Notes: generated by a model not told the origin, from the letters alone. DNA of 64,000 nucleotides from Verrucomicrobiaceae bacterium (GCA_947466075.1 CANIBP010000002.1:233580-297579), one strand, 5' to 3'; positions 17,479 to 26,808 are shown, counted from the stretch's first letter. Numbers and translations are program-made.

Positions 17479-20400
17479 TCAAGGTTCCTTCACCAGCAGG
17501 CTCTGTTGGAAGCGATTGCTGGACTTCATTCTAAGTCGCAGTGCGTCCGCGTCTTCGACCGGCCCTTCAGTGATTTGCCTCAATTCGATCATAGGGAGGC
17601 TCAGGCCTTTGGGCAGGGGCGCACGGATCTTGATCAGCTTTGGGCCAGGATTCGGATAGAGGGGCGGAAGGATCTCATTTTTTGGTGAAACAACCGTTGG
17701 CTCCAGCAGCGATAACTCAAGGTCTAGCTTTGGCATGTGTGCTTCCTTCCAAGCTACCTCTGGCGACACGGTCGGCGCAGCCGTTGGTTGGGAGTCCTCT
17801 GGCGCGATCATGATGCGGGGCTTCTGCTTTGAAACAACCACGAGAACCGTCTCACCATCCGCGCTTTGAACCACGATTTTGCAATCATTCACCGCTGAAT
17901 AGGTGCGGTAAAACGTCCCCGGCTTCTCCGGCCAATTCAAAAATGCTTCCTCATGGCCTTCCTTCACTCGCAGGGATTCCAGTAGCCACCGGCGCACTGC
18001 GGCACGTGGTGCAGAAAAGCGAAACTGAAAAAAGCCCGAAGAATGCTGCTTGTCCCGCTCGGATAAAACGGGCACCACAGCCTCCGCTGGCAAATCGGCC
18101 AGCAGGCCTTTGCTCTTCAAGAATTTCCATTTGTCCGCATCCGCTGGCCGCATTCTGATCGCGTCATCACTCTGCTGGCGAATCTCAGCCTTGCTAGCAG
18201 GCTTGGGCGCGGCCTCGGTTTGATTGCCGTCGTCTGGATGAATCGGAACCTTGGCATCTACCGTCTTCCCTTTTTCAATGATCTGGTCTTCGAGCGCCTT
18301 GGGAATTGGAAGCGGATTTGACGGCTTAATGGAAGGAGGTCGCAGTTGCACCTGAACACAAATAGTGACGATTTTGCCATCGGACGAGGAAGCAACAAGT
18401 TCGCCATTAAAGAACTGGTAGCTTTCTTTGAAGCCTAGAGGAGCGGGTGGCCAATCTCGAAGCTGGCTGCTGTCTTCGCGGAGGGCCTTCCTTAACCACA
18501 TCAGGGCATCTTCTCGTGAAGCCGTGAACCCAGAACAAAATCCTGTGCGCTCTTTAAACCCGCCCGCATCTAGTGACGCGCTTATGAGAGTAGCACTTTT
18601 GGGAAGGTCAGGCAGGTTTCCAGCTCGGCTAACCATCTGCCAGCTGGAGTTATTTATGTATGCTCTGAGTTCCAATGGGTTCATTTTGGCCATTGCCTCC
18701 TTCCTCTTGGCCCTCTCTTTCTCCTCCTCCGCTGCGGCCTTGCTTAGACCCCTAGCTTGGAATCGGACCCTGCGGCCGTCCTCCATGGTTTCAGGCACAG
18801 GAAACGTCCACTCGATCTCCCAGGGACGACAAATTTCGATCATCTTTTCGCGATACGCCAGTGCCTGGATCATGCCGGGGGCTATGCCTTCCGCCGTTAG
18901 TCGCCCATTGGTCAGATGGAAGGTCGTCAGTTGGATACCCGAATTCGCCTCGTCTGCCGCTGCGGCGAAAGCCCGGCGGATTACCGGCTCTTCTCGATCA
19001 AAGGCCGCTTTGAGTTTTGAAAAGCTTATCTCCTCTACCTTGGTCTCCTCCTCCAAAGGTTCCACTTCACCGCTCCCATCCGCCGGCAGCGCCAGCGCCT
19101 CTTCCACAATGCGCTTTGCGATGGGGGCACAATCGGTTCCACCGCTTTTGCCGCCTTGCTTGAGGATCGCAAAAGCCAGAGTTGGCTTGTCGAATGGGGC
19201 GAAGCCGATGAACCATGTGTTGTTGTCCTCGATCCGTTGGTCGCCGACGCGACGCCAGTTTTGTGCTGTGCCAGTTTTTCCCGCGATCATCACTTTGTCA
19301 CTTCGCGCGGCCTTGCCGGTGCCATTTTCGCCATGCACGACCAAGCGCATGCCCTCGCGCAATTGCTCGATCTGGGCCGCAGGCAATCCATCGGCGATCA
19401 AGTCGGCTCGTAGCGAGGTTTGGCCGTCTTGTTTGACGGAAACGGGCTGCGGCACCTTGCCGCCATTGCCCACCGTGGCAGCCAGCACGGCCATTTGCAG
19501 TGGTGTGACCAAAACCATGCCCTGACCGATGGAAGTGTTGGCCACGTGAGCAGGAGTCGATTTGTCGTTTGGACGGTGTTCCTTCATCCAGGCTTGGCCG
19601 GGAAGTGTGCCCTCGCGCTCGAAATCCATGATTCCGTAGCGGGCACCGAAGCCAAGCTTCCGGCCCATACCTTCAATGTGATCGATGCCCGCCGCATTCC
19701 CGAACTGATACCAAAAACAACTGCAACTTTGAACCAGTGCCTCTGCCATGCCCAACTCACCGTGCTTGCTGCCGTTCTGCCGATTGATCCAACATTGGAA
19801 GTTTAAAGTGCCGTAGTTCACACACCCTTCGCAGTAGAACTTCTGGTCTCCTTTACCCGCTGCGATGCCTGCTAGGCCGGTCAGCGGCATGAAGGTCGAC
19901 CCTGGCACATACTCCGCCACAGCGCGGTTGAGCATGGGATTGTCTTTGTTCGCGCTCAGGGCATCCCAATGATCCATACTGATCGATGGAACGAAAACAT
20001 TCGGATCATAACTCGGTAGTGAAACCGCAGCCAGAATCTCCCCGGTGCGCGGATCGAGCACCACCGCCGCGCCACGTTGAAAGCCCGCGTCGACCATGGC
20101 GCGGCGTGTGAGAGCTTGGACGCGTATGTCGAGCGTGATACGAACATCCTCGCCACGTGCGAGAAGCCCGTTTTGAGTCTTTTCGACCTCGAAGCGACCG
20201 GTCGGCGTGGGGTCATCGTGTTTCGTTTTGCCTGTGTATCCGACCACATGCGCCGCGAGATCTTTCAGCGGGTAGTGGCGGGATTTTTCTTTTGTCGTTT
20301 CTGCCAGTACCACACCATTGCGGTCGAGGATGCGACCGCGGAGTTTGGGGTCTTCGATGGCGTTCAGCATGGCCACCGGAAGTAGAAGCAGCAATGCCAA

Positions 20401-21402
20401 GCCGCACAGACTGGCCAGCCAGCGGACGGTGATCGGATCGCGGGAGCGTTTTGGATCGAGAATGGCCTTCACGCGGGCTTCCACCGGCGCGCAGCGTGTG
20501 ATCGTGAGTGCACACAACGCCAAACCGGGTGCAGCGCGGCAGTGGCGGCTGAGATCGAGCAGTGCTTGGGCATAATCGCTCGCCCGGATGCCGTGGCGCA
20601 GCGCGGTGTCGTCGCAGGCACGCTCTTGGTCGGCGCGAAGCTGACGGATCGTCAGCCAGGCCAGCGGATTGAACCAATGCAGCGCCTTCACCCACTGCGC
20701 CATCCACAGCGCCAACGGATCACGTCGCTGCAAATGTGCCAGCTCGTGCAGCAGCACGCCGCGTCGCTTCTCTGCGCTCCATTGTTCAAATCCACTTGGA
20801 AGCAGCAATCGTGGACGAAACACACCCCACACCATCGGCACCGCATTCTCGGCACCGATCAGCAAACGCGGCATGCGGCGCAGGTTGATTTCATGGGCAA
20901 TTGACGCGATCTCATCGCAAGTTCCCTCAGGCAGCGAATGCTCCAACTTCCGTAGTCGCATAGCACTCCACGTCAAACGCAGCAGAAGCAGAACCGAGAC
21001 AGAAAGCCAAAGGTGAGGCAGGTGATCCACGACTTGGCTCCAGGTGAACCACGGCTTGGCTGGAACTGGAACGGGCTTGATGGCTGGCAGCGGTTTCGAT
21101 GCGGGAGAGGCCTCCGGAAGCTGAAATGCCTCCGTTTTCGGCTGTGATTCTTCGAGCGGCGGCTCGACAACCAAGCGCTGCCAATCCGGCGGCTCGACGT
21201 GTTTTGGCAAGACCCGCCACGCAGGCAGCAGCGACATCGCAAACGGTAAAATGGCCAATGTAGCCACCGAGGTGATCCAAACGGCGTAACGGCGAGCGGC
21301 AGCGGTTTTCCGCAGCAGCAGACCTGTAGCTAGTGCGATGCCCAGCACGGCAGCACCTTTCCATGCCGTGTGAGCGAGTACTTCGAGGAGCAGCGGGTTC
21401 AT
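17479..21402 (-). CDS. BlaR1-type M56 metalloprotease fused to a PBP2-like transpeptidase sensor
   Basis: 1307 residues. Residues 1-350 are BlaR1/MecR1-like: membrane helices near 13-30, 40-60 and 128-145, then the gluzincin motif VLLHELAHLQRRDPLALW (His219-Glu220, His223), EXXXD-like ADQERACDD, and a last helix near 330-347. Instead of the class D sensor of BlaR1, residues 355-770 are a class B PBP (MrdA/PBP2-like) domain: RGRILDRNGVVLAETT, AAVVLDPRTGEILAAVSLPS, YVPGSTFMPLTGLA, ALVQSCSCFWYQFG, SIGQGMVLVTPLQMA and IAGKTGTAQNW. SxxK has become Ser502-x-x-Met505 and SxN has become Ser559-Cys-Ser561; KTG (709-711) is intact. The C-terminal 500 residues contain two related modules (about 929-1019 and 1101-1193). 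It follows a BlaI-type gene by 9 bases, so the pair is probably a signal-transduction operon. Confidence 0.88.
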   Translation of the reverse strand: MNPLLLEVLAHTAWKGAAVLGIALATGLLLRKTAAARRYAVWITSVATLAILPFAMSLLPAWRVLPKHVEPPDWQRLVVEPPLEESQPKTEAFQLPEASPASKPLPAIKPVPVPAKPWFTWSQVVDHLPHLWLSVSVLLLLRLTWSAMRLRKLEHSLPEGTCDEIASIAHEINLRRMPRLLIGAENAVPMVWGVFRPRLLLPSGFEQWSAEKRRGVLLHELAHLQRRDPLALWMAQWVKALHWFNPLAWLTIRQLRADQERACDDTALRHGIRASDYAQALLDLSRHCRAAPGLALCALTITRCAPVEARVKAILDPKRSRDPITVRWLASLCGLALLLLLPVAMLNAIEDPKLRGRILDRNGVVLAETTKEKSRHYPLKDLAAHVVGYTGKTKHDDPTPTGRFEVEKTQNGLLARGEDVRITLDIRVQALTRRAMVDAGFQRGAAVVLDPRTGEILAAVSLPSYDPNVFVPSISMDHWDALSANKDNPMLNRAVAEYVPGSTFMPLTGLAGIAAGKGDQKFYCEGCVNYGTLNFQCWINRQNGSKHGELGMAEALVQSCSCFWYQFGNAAGIDHIEGMGRKLGFGARYGIMDFEREGTLPGQAWMKEHRPNDKSTPAHVANTSIGQGMVLVTPLQMAVLAATVGNGGKVPQPVSVKQDGQTSLRADLIADGLPAAQIEQLREGMRLVVHGENGTGKAARSDKVMIAGKTGTAQNWRRVGDQRIEDNNTWFIGFAPFDKPTLAFAILKQGGKSGGTDCAPIAKRIVEEALALPADGSGEVEPLEEETKVEEISFSKLKAAFDREEPVIRRAFAAAADEANSGIQLTTFHLTNGRLTAEGIAPGMIQALAYREKMIEICRPWEIEWTFPVPETMEDGRRVRFQARGLSKAAAEEEKERAKRKEAMAKMNPLELRAYINNSSWQMVSRAGNLPDLPKSATLISASLDAGGFKERTGFCSGFTASREDALMWLRKALREDSSQLRDWPPAPLGFKESYQFFNGELVASSSDGKIVTICVQVQLRPPSIKPSNPLPIPKALEDQIIEKGKTVDAKVPIHPDDGNQTEAAPKPASKAEIRQQSDDAIRMRPADADKWKFLKSKGLLADLPAEAVVPVLSERDKQHSSGFFQFRFSAPRAAVRRWLLESLRVKEGHEEAFLNWPEKPGTFYRTYSAVNDCKIVVQSADGETVLVVVSKQKPRIMIAPEDSQPTAAPTVSPEVAWKEAHMPKLDLELSLLEPTVVSPKNEILPPLYPNPGPKLIKIRAPLPKGLSLPMIELRQITEGPVEDADALRLRMKSSNRFQQSLLVKEP

Positions 21403-21411
21403 GGCATGAGG

Positions 21412-21798
21412 TTAGTTTCCTTGTTTCTTCGCGTCGTCGATGAGCTGCTGGATGCGCTGTGCCTGCTCATCTGTGAGGGCGGCGTCCTTGCGCGTGAGAT
21501 GAGCCGCGAGCGCCTCATCCACAGCGCCGCCAAAAAAAGTGTCTAACACGCTTCGCAGAGCATGCAGTCCGGCGCTCGCCTTGGACTGTGCGGGAGCATA
21601 AATCACCTCACGGCCCTCCTTGCGAAGTCGTTTGGCATGCCCTTTCTCCTCAAGGATGTGCATCAGTCGCCGTACGGCCATGTCCGTGGGCGGATCAGGC
21701 AACTTCCCCTGCACGGTGGCCACGGTAGCGCTGCCTAGCTCATGCAGGACGTTCATGATCTGGCGCTCGCGCCGTGAGAGATTGGTGGAGTCGGACAT
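21412..21798 (-). CDS. BlaI/MecI/CopY family transcriptional repressor
   Basis: 128 residues. The winged-helix start LSRRERQIMNVLHELGSATV, DMAVRRLMHILEEKGHAKRL and EVIYAPAQSK match the BlaI DNA-binding domain; the C-terminal dimerisation helices (DTFFGGAVDEALAAHL, TDEQAQRIQQLIDDAKKQ) follow. In the classic system the partner protease cleaves or inactivates this repressor after a beta-lactam binds the sensor. An inverted repeat abuts the start codon, suggesting autoregulation. Confidence 0.93.
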   Translation of the reverse strand: MSDSTNLSRRERQIMNVLHELGSATVATVQGKLPDPPTDMAVRRLMHILEEKGHAKRLRKEGREVIYAPAQSKASAGLHALRSVLDTFFGGAVDEALAAHLTRKDAALTDEQAQRIQQLIDDAKKQGN

Positions 21799-21836
21799 TT
21801 CGTTATATTTTTAACGAATGGAATCCGGCATGGCAA
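21799..21836 (-). promoter_or_regulatory. Promoter and operator-like palindrome of the BlaI/BlaR1 operon
   Basis: TTCGTTA-(TATTTT)-TAACGAA, arms 21799-21805 and 21812-21818, ends directly at the ATG. On the minus strand TTGCCA (21836-21831), a 17-base spacer and TAAAAA (21813-21808) make a promoter whose -10 lies inside the palindrome. A bound repressor would block polymerase. The predicted start would leave almost no 5' leader. The arms do not show the classical TACA/TGTA of BlaI sites, so specificity differs. Confidence 0.6.
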
Positions 21837-22083
21837 GAACAAACAAGAAAGTTTTAACGCATGAGGGCACCAGCCAAGATGAAACGTCTTTGGAGTGCGG
21901 CTGCGATAGCTGCCGCTTTCGATCGTCTCGTGGTAGTCGTGAGCTGACCGGCCTATGGAGAACCACCGGCTCCCGCATTCGAACATTCTCTGCCACGAGT
22001 TCGCCAGCCAGCCCGTCGAAAGCGGTAGCTGCGCTCGTGCCTCGCTGCGCAACCGCAGTCCAAATCCAATCCGCCGGTTTGCG
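21819..22083. other. Intergenic region with no gene seen
   Basis: 265 bases between the BlaI start and the sulfatase stop. Apart from the BlaI promoter elements (to 21836) I see no open frame with coding character, no terminator-like hairpin and no repeat. It may hold the 3' leader or terminator of the sulfatase gene in a form not visible by eye. Confidence 0.6.
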
Positions 22084-23430
22084 CTACTTTGCTGCCTTCT
22101 TTTTCCGCTTGTCCTTCTTCTCTTCCTTGCGGCTTTCATCGCCGTTCCAGCGCTGATCTTCCCAGCGGGGCGGCTGCATGGTGGCGTTCCATTGATCGAA
22201 AAGTTGCTGCAACGCTTTGGCTTTATCCGGTTCCTTCGCGGTGAGGTCGGTCTGCTCGCCGGGATCGGTGGCGAGATTCACGAGCATGGGCTGCATGTCT
22301 TTGGAGGCTTTCACCAGCTTCCAATCGCCCTGACGCACGGCGTGTTGCACGCCGAAGCGGAAGTAAAGTTCGCGCGGGGAAAGTTTGTCGGTCTTGCCTT
22401 CGAGCAAGGGCAGCAGGTTCACGCCATCGAAGGTGGTTTTGGGCTCAGTTCCCGCTGCAGCCAGTGCGGTGGGCAGCACATCGAGCTGGATCACGGGTTC
22501 GTTGCTCACACGACCCGCAGGAATGCGGCCTTTCCATGCTGCAATCCATGAAACGCGGATGCCGCCCTCCCACAGAAACCACTTATGACCGCGCAATCCG
22601 CCCATCTCGGCATTTTGATAAGCGCCACCGTTGTCGCTGATGAGAAAGATAAGCGTATTCTCCTCTTGGTTCATCTCACGCAGCTTTGTCATCACGGTGC
22701 CGATGGCTTCATCGGACTCGGCGGCCAAAGCGGCATACGCCGCGTCGTGCTTCGGCAGGTCCTTGAATTTTTCGAGCCATTTTTCCGACGCAACGTGTGG
22801 AGCATGTACAGCGTTGAAGGACAGATAAAGGAACCAAGGCTTGTCACGGTTTGCGTCGAGGAACTTCACCGACTCTGCCGCATAAACCGGCGAAGTGATC
22901 GGCGCACCGGGCAGTTCCTGAATCAATTCTTTGCCGCGATAAAAAGACGGCCCCTTACCTACACCGAGATTGCCCACCGTTCCCATCGCGAAGTCAAAAC
23001 CACGCGCGGGTGGCATGAATTCGGGCGCGGTGTCGCCCAAATGCCATTTGCCGACGATGCCAGTGGTGTAGCCGACGGTTTTGAGGTGCTGCGCCATTGT
23101 GGTCTCGCTCAGTAGCAGTTCGCGGCCTTCTTTGGTCGGATTCGCGTCATGGCCGGTGCGTGCTTGATAGCGCCCTGTCATCAAACCCACGCGCCCAGGT
23201 GAGCACACGCAGCCGGAAGAGTAGCCATTGGTGAAACGCACGCCGCCTGCGGCCAGTGCGTCCATGTTGGGTGTCGGTGCCATTTTGCCGCCGTAGCTGC
23301 CCGGCTGCGCCCAGCCCATGTCATCGAGATAAAAGATGAGAATGTTTGGCTTCGAGGCTTTCGCACGTGCGGACGAGGCAACAACAGAGGCAAAAATGAA
23401 CAACAGGGCGATGAATTTCATGAGCGCCAT
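22084..23430 (-). CDS. Exported type I sulfatase (arylsulfatase family)
   Basis: 448 residues with a signal peptide (KFIALLFIFASVVASSARA). The N-terminal metal ligands are in PNILIFYLDDMGW; the formylglycine motif is CSPGR with Cys76; GKWHLG, the second half of the active site HAPH and FLISDNGGAYQN (metal Asp-Asn) are all present. It hydrolyses sulfate esters on an unknown substrate, probably polysaccharide, after a maturase converts Cys76. The C-terminus is a lysine-rich tail (KKDKRKKKAAK). A promoter-like site lies inside the end of glnD. Confidence 0.95.
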   Translation of the reverse strand: MALMKFIALLFIFASVVASSARAKASKPNILIFYLDDMGWAQPGSYGGKMAPTPNMDALAAGGVRFTNGYSSGCVCSPGRVGLMTGRYQARTGHDANPTKEGRELLLSETTMAQHLKTVGYTTGIVGKWHLGDTAPEFMPPARGFDFAMGTVGNLGVGKGPSFYRGKELIQELPGAPITSPVYAAESVKFLDANRDKPWFLYLSFNAVHAPHVASEKWLEKFKDLPKHDAAYAALAAESDEAIGTVMTKLREMNQEENTLIFLISDNGGAYQNAEMGGLRGHKWFLWEGGIRVSWIAAWKGRIPAGRVSNEPVIQLDVLPTALAAAGTEPKTTFDGVNLLPLLEGKTDKLSPRELYFRFGVQHAVRQGDWKLVKASKDMQPMLVNLATDPGEQTDLTAKEPDKAKALQQLFDQWNATMQPPRWEDQRWNGDESRKEEKKDKRKKKAAK

Positions 23431-23446
23431 CCGAACGTGAACGCGC

Positions 23447-23478
23447 TGTGATTATATCACCCGATCACTCTTTGGCAG
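23447..23478 (-). promoter_or_regulatory. Candidate sulfatase promoter with palindromic -10
   Basis: On the minus strand a perfect TATAAT (23456-23451) lies within GTGAT-TAT-ATCAC (23448-23460) and is preceded at 16 bases by CTGCCA (23478-23473). The predicted start gives a leader of about 15 bases to the ATG at 23430. The palindrome over the -10 could be an operator. Confidence 0.45.
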
Positions 23479-26263
23479 CCCGCAGACGCAGATGCACCGC
23501 CTCGTTCACGGCATCCGCTAGCGCTGCCAACTGCTCACGTTCGACGAGTTTTCGCCCATTTTCGTCCTGCACATAGATGGCATCAATGGCGACACCTTTT
23601 TCCGTGCTGATGCGTGCATGCGTCACGCTATGGCCGAGTTTGCCGATGGCCATGAAGATGTCGTAGAGCAGACCGAGGCGGTCCACGAGTTGGAGTTCCA
23701 GTACGGTTTGATCCGGCGAAAGGTTATTGTTCACATACACTCGCTGCGGGATCTCATCACCGATCTCGTCGAGCATGGTGATGGACTTGCCGAGTTTCTG
23801 GCTAATGGCGTCGCTGAAATCAAACTGTGTGCCAGCAAAGGCTTTGCGCACGGATTCCTCGACACGGTTGCGCGCACTTTTAGTGCTGACGGCGGCAAAG
23901 TTCGTGTTGCAGACGCGAAAGATATCCAGCACGAGATTGTCGCCACGGCGGTAGAGGTCGGCGTTGAGAATGTTGATGCTCTCTGCCGCGAGAGCGCCGG
24001 AAAGACGTGCGAGGAGCAGGTGGCGGTCCCAGCAGACGACGGTCAGCTCGCTGTAACCTTGATCAACGTGATCCACCCATGTCATCACCGGCAACAGCGC
24101 TGCATCGGCCTTCTCTTCAACGAGCTTGACGAAGAACTCACGGAACTGCCGCAGATGCGCCACGATGATATCGGTCTCGCGGAAATTAAAATACGACGGC
24201 GGCATGTGGCTGAAGTGCGCTTCCACCTCCGCCTCAAATCCAGCTCCCAGCTTACGTGCCACGCCGGTGCGCAGCTCATCCAACGGCACTTGCACCTGGC
24301 GCATGTAATCCGCCGGGGCGTTCATGAAGCGCAGTGCGTTGTGGTAGAGCTGGCGGATCGAGGCCTCCTTGTAGCCGGACCAGCTCTTGTCGCTCGTGCC
24401 CTTCGAGTCGGCGTAGGTCATGAGCAGCAAGGTGTCGAGATTTTCTTTCGTGCGCACGATGCTGACAAATTCCTCGATCACCTGCGGATCATCCAGACTC
24501 TTCGTCGTCGCGGTGCGATACATCAGCAGGTGGTTATCGACGAGGAAGAGTAGCAGCTTGCGCAACTCCCCTTTGACCTGCAAACGCCGACACACAGCGG
24601 CGGCCATCGTCGTGCTTTCATCCGTGTGTGTTTTCTTGTTCGCCGCACGGCCTGCATCATGCAGCAACAGCGCGAGGTGCAGCACATAGGGCTGCTGCAG
24701 ATCGTGAAACAACTGCTGGAACATCTCGGTTCCTTTGAGCGTGGGATCGCTCAACTCATCGAGTTTGTCGATGGTGCGCAGCGTGTGCTCATCCGCCGTG
24801 TAGAGATGAAAAAACTCATGCTGCACGAGGTTCGTGAGCGCGCCGAACTCTGGCATAAAACGGCCAAGGAAACCGACGCGATGCATCTGCCGCAGCGTGC
24901 GCGCCACATCACCCTTGTTCGACAGAATCGCCTCGAAAGTCTCGCGATTCGCCTTGCTGTAGCGAAAGCTCGTGTCCACGAGGCGGAAGTTGTCCTGCAC
25001 GAGTTGGAACAAATCCGGGCTGAGGCGCAGATGGCGCTTCTGCGTATGCAGAAACATCCGCATCAGGCGCTCGGGGTCGTCTTTGAAGATTGTTGAGCCT
25101 TCCGCATACAGACGCTCATACTTGCGCATGAAGCCGTCGAAACGTTCCTGCTGCTTCTCGGCACTCTTGCGGGCCAGGAAGCCCATGAGTCGGCTTGTCT
25201 TTGTGCCGGTCTCCAGCGCTTGCAGATGAAAGCGGTCCATCACTTCGCTGCTGCGCTGCAAAATATCACGCGTGGCAGTGTAGTAGTCATGCATCAGCGC
25301 CTCGATACGGCGAAGCAGCTTTTTATGTCGGTAGCCAAGATTGGTAGCCACCGGTCCCTGCAAGCGCAGTGTTAGTAGATCCTCCGCACGCTTTTCGGTG
25401 TAATGCATCTCATTGCGCACGCGCAGGATGCAGTCATAACCCTGCTCGACTTCTTTCCAGCCCGGCTTTGAGATTAACCCCAGACCAATGAGATCCTTTG
25501 GGTTCAGCGTTCGGTACTTCGCATACGTCATCCAGATCAGGTTTTGATAATCGCGCAGTCCACCGCAGCCGTTCTTCACATTCGGCTCCTGCACGAAGGG
25601 AGTGTTGCCCTGCTTCGCGTGGCGTGTGTTCAGATCAATCTGGCGCAGTTTGAGAAAATCTTCATCGCGGCCATCCATGCATTCCTTGTCAAACCGGGCG
25701 CGGAACTCCTCAAACGCCGTCGGTTGTCCGGTGATGAGACGCGCTTCCATCAGCGCGGTCTTCGTTTCGATGTTTTCATTCGCCAGCGCGAGGCATTCGC
25801 CCACACTGCGTGAGCCGTGACCGACCTTGAACTTCAGATCGTAGAAGAACAGCAGGTAATTGGAGATCAGCTTCGCCACCTCGGTGGAAACCTTGCCGCT
25901 ATTGCCGGGAAACATGAACGTCAGATCGACATCGCTGCCGGGGCTCATCATCCGGCGACCATAACCGCCGTGCGCGACGACGCTGACGTTGAGCTTGGCA
26001 CGTACTTCGGGAGTCAGTGCCGCCACGCTCTCTGCCCATAGCACCCGCACGAGGTGGTCGATCACATCCGAGCGCATTCGACACACTTCGAGACCGCTAA
26101 AGCTGCCCGTGCGATGCCGCTGCTTGATGCGCTGCTCTTTGAGTTTCAGAAACCTCTTGGCTTGGCGCAGAGTTTCGGTGCGGCCACGCGGCATCTTATC
26201 CTCTTCCGGGAAAAATTTCAGCGCGATCTTATTGAGATGCCGCAGGTACTCACGTTCCGTCAT
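23465..26263 (-). CDS. glnD: PII uridylyltransferase / uridylyl-removing enzyme
   Basis: 932 residues, close to the 890 of E. coli GlnD. The nucleotidyltransferase motif is VVAHGGYGRRMMSPGSDVDL; the GlnD-specific region follows (EPNVKNGCGGLRDYQNLIWM). The HD domain is LHLALLLHDAGRAANKKTH, which carries the uridylyl-removing activity, and two ACT domains lie at the C-terminus (ELTVVCWDRHLLLARLSGAL; VLELQLVDRLGLLYDIFMAI) to sense glutamine. It controls PII and so nitrogen assimilation. No glnB, glnK or amtB is in the window. It lies 11 bases downstream of apt. Confidence 0.95.
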   Translation of the reverse strand: MTEREYLRHLNKIALKFFPEEDKMPRGRTETLRQAKRFLKLKEQRIKQRHRTGSFSGLEVCRMRSDVIDHLVRVLWAESVAALTPEVRAKLNVSVVAHGGYGRRMMSPGSDVDLTFMFPGNSGKVSTEVAKLISNYLLFFYDLKFKVGHGSRSVGECLALANENIETKTALMEARLITGQPTAFEEFRARFDKECMDGRDEDFLKLRQIDLNTRHAKQGNTPFVQEPNVKNGCGGLRDYQNLIWMTYAKYRTLNPKDLIGLGLISKPGWKEVEQGYDCILRVRNEMHYTEKRAEDLLTLRLQGPVATNLGYRHKKLLRRIEALMHDYYTATRDILQRSSEVMDRFHLQALETGTKTSRLMGFLARKSAEKQQERFDGFMRKYERLYAEGSTIFKDDPERLMRMFLHTQKRHLRLSPDLFQLVQDNFRLVDTSFRYSKANRETFEAILSNKGDVARTLRQMHRVGFLGRFMPEFGALTNLVQHEFFHLYTADEHTLRTIDKLDELSDPTLKGTEMFQQLFHDLQQPYVLHLALLLHDAGRAANKKTHTDESTTMAAAVCRRLQVKGELRKLLLFLVDNHLLMYRTATTKSLDDPQVIEEFVSIVRTKENLDTLLLMTYADSKGTSDKSWSGYKEASIRQLYHNALRFMNAPADYMRQVQVPLDELRTGVARKLGAGFEAEVEAHFSHMPPSYFNFRETDIIVAHLRQFREFFVKLVEEKADAALLPVMTWVDHVDQGYSELTVVCWDRHLLLARLSGALAAESINILNADLYRRGDNLVLDIFRVCNTNFAAVSTKSARNRVEESVRKAFAGTQFDFSDAISQKLGKSITMLDEIGDEIPQRVYVNNNLSPDQTVLELQLVDRLGLLYDIFMAIGKLGHSVTHARISTEKGVAIDAIYVQDENGRKLVEREQLAALADAVNEAVHLRLRAAKE

Positions 26264-26274
26264 CGCAGATGTGC

Positions 26275-26808
26275 TCAGTAAGTGATGAGAGCGTGAACCG
26301 GGCCGGAGGCAGCGACCTTTTCACGACCACCGAGGAACGCCAGCTCAATGAAAAAGGTGCTGCCCAGTAGCTTGCCGCCCGCTTGCTCGATCAAATGCAG
26401 CGCGGCACCCGCCGTGCCGCCCGTGGCCAGCAAATCGTCGGCCAGCAGCACGGTTTCACCCGGCGCGATGGCATCCAGGTGCATCTCCACCGAATTCGTG
26501 CCGTATTCGAGCGCATAATCAACACCCCGCGTCTGCCACGGCAGCTTGCCTTTCTTGCGCACTGGAATGAAGCCCGCGCCGAGCCGTTCCGCGATCAGCG
26601 CCCCGAAGATGAAGCCGCGCGCGTCAATGCCCACCACCTTGTCCACCTGCGTGATGCCCGTTGCTTCGATCATGCCGTCAATCGTCTGCGCCAGCAGCGT
26701 TGGATTTGCCAGCACGGGCGTAATGTCTTTGAACAGAATGCCTGGATTCGGAAAATCAGGTACGTCGCGGATCGTGCTGCGGATGAGTTCGAGGGTGTCT
26801 GGGGCCAT
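26275..26808 (-). CDS. apt: Adenine phosphoribosyltransferase
   Basis: 177 residues, the normal length. IRDVPDFPNPGILFKDITPV is the family start; VGIDARGFIFGALIAERLGA and the PRPP-binding loop VLLADDLLATGGTAGAA are diagnostic. It salvages adenine to AMP. It is divergent from the hem cluster and probably co-transcribed with glnD, whose start follows by 11 bases. Confidence 0.96.
   Translation of the reverse strand: MAPDTLELIRSTIRDVPDFPNPGILFKDITPVLANPTLLAQTIDGMIEATGITQVDKVVGIDARGFIFGALIAERLGAGFIPVRKKGKLPWQTRGVDYALEYGTNSVEMHLDAIAPGETVLLADDLLATGGTAGAALHLIEQAGGKLLGSTFFIELAFLGGREKVAASGPVHALITY

Noticed and set aside
18428..19525. Plus-strand frame of 365 codons opposite the BlaR1-like gene
   Set aside because: Serine-rich antisense shadow without any motif; the minus-strand frame carries the protease and transpeptidase signatures.
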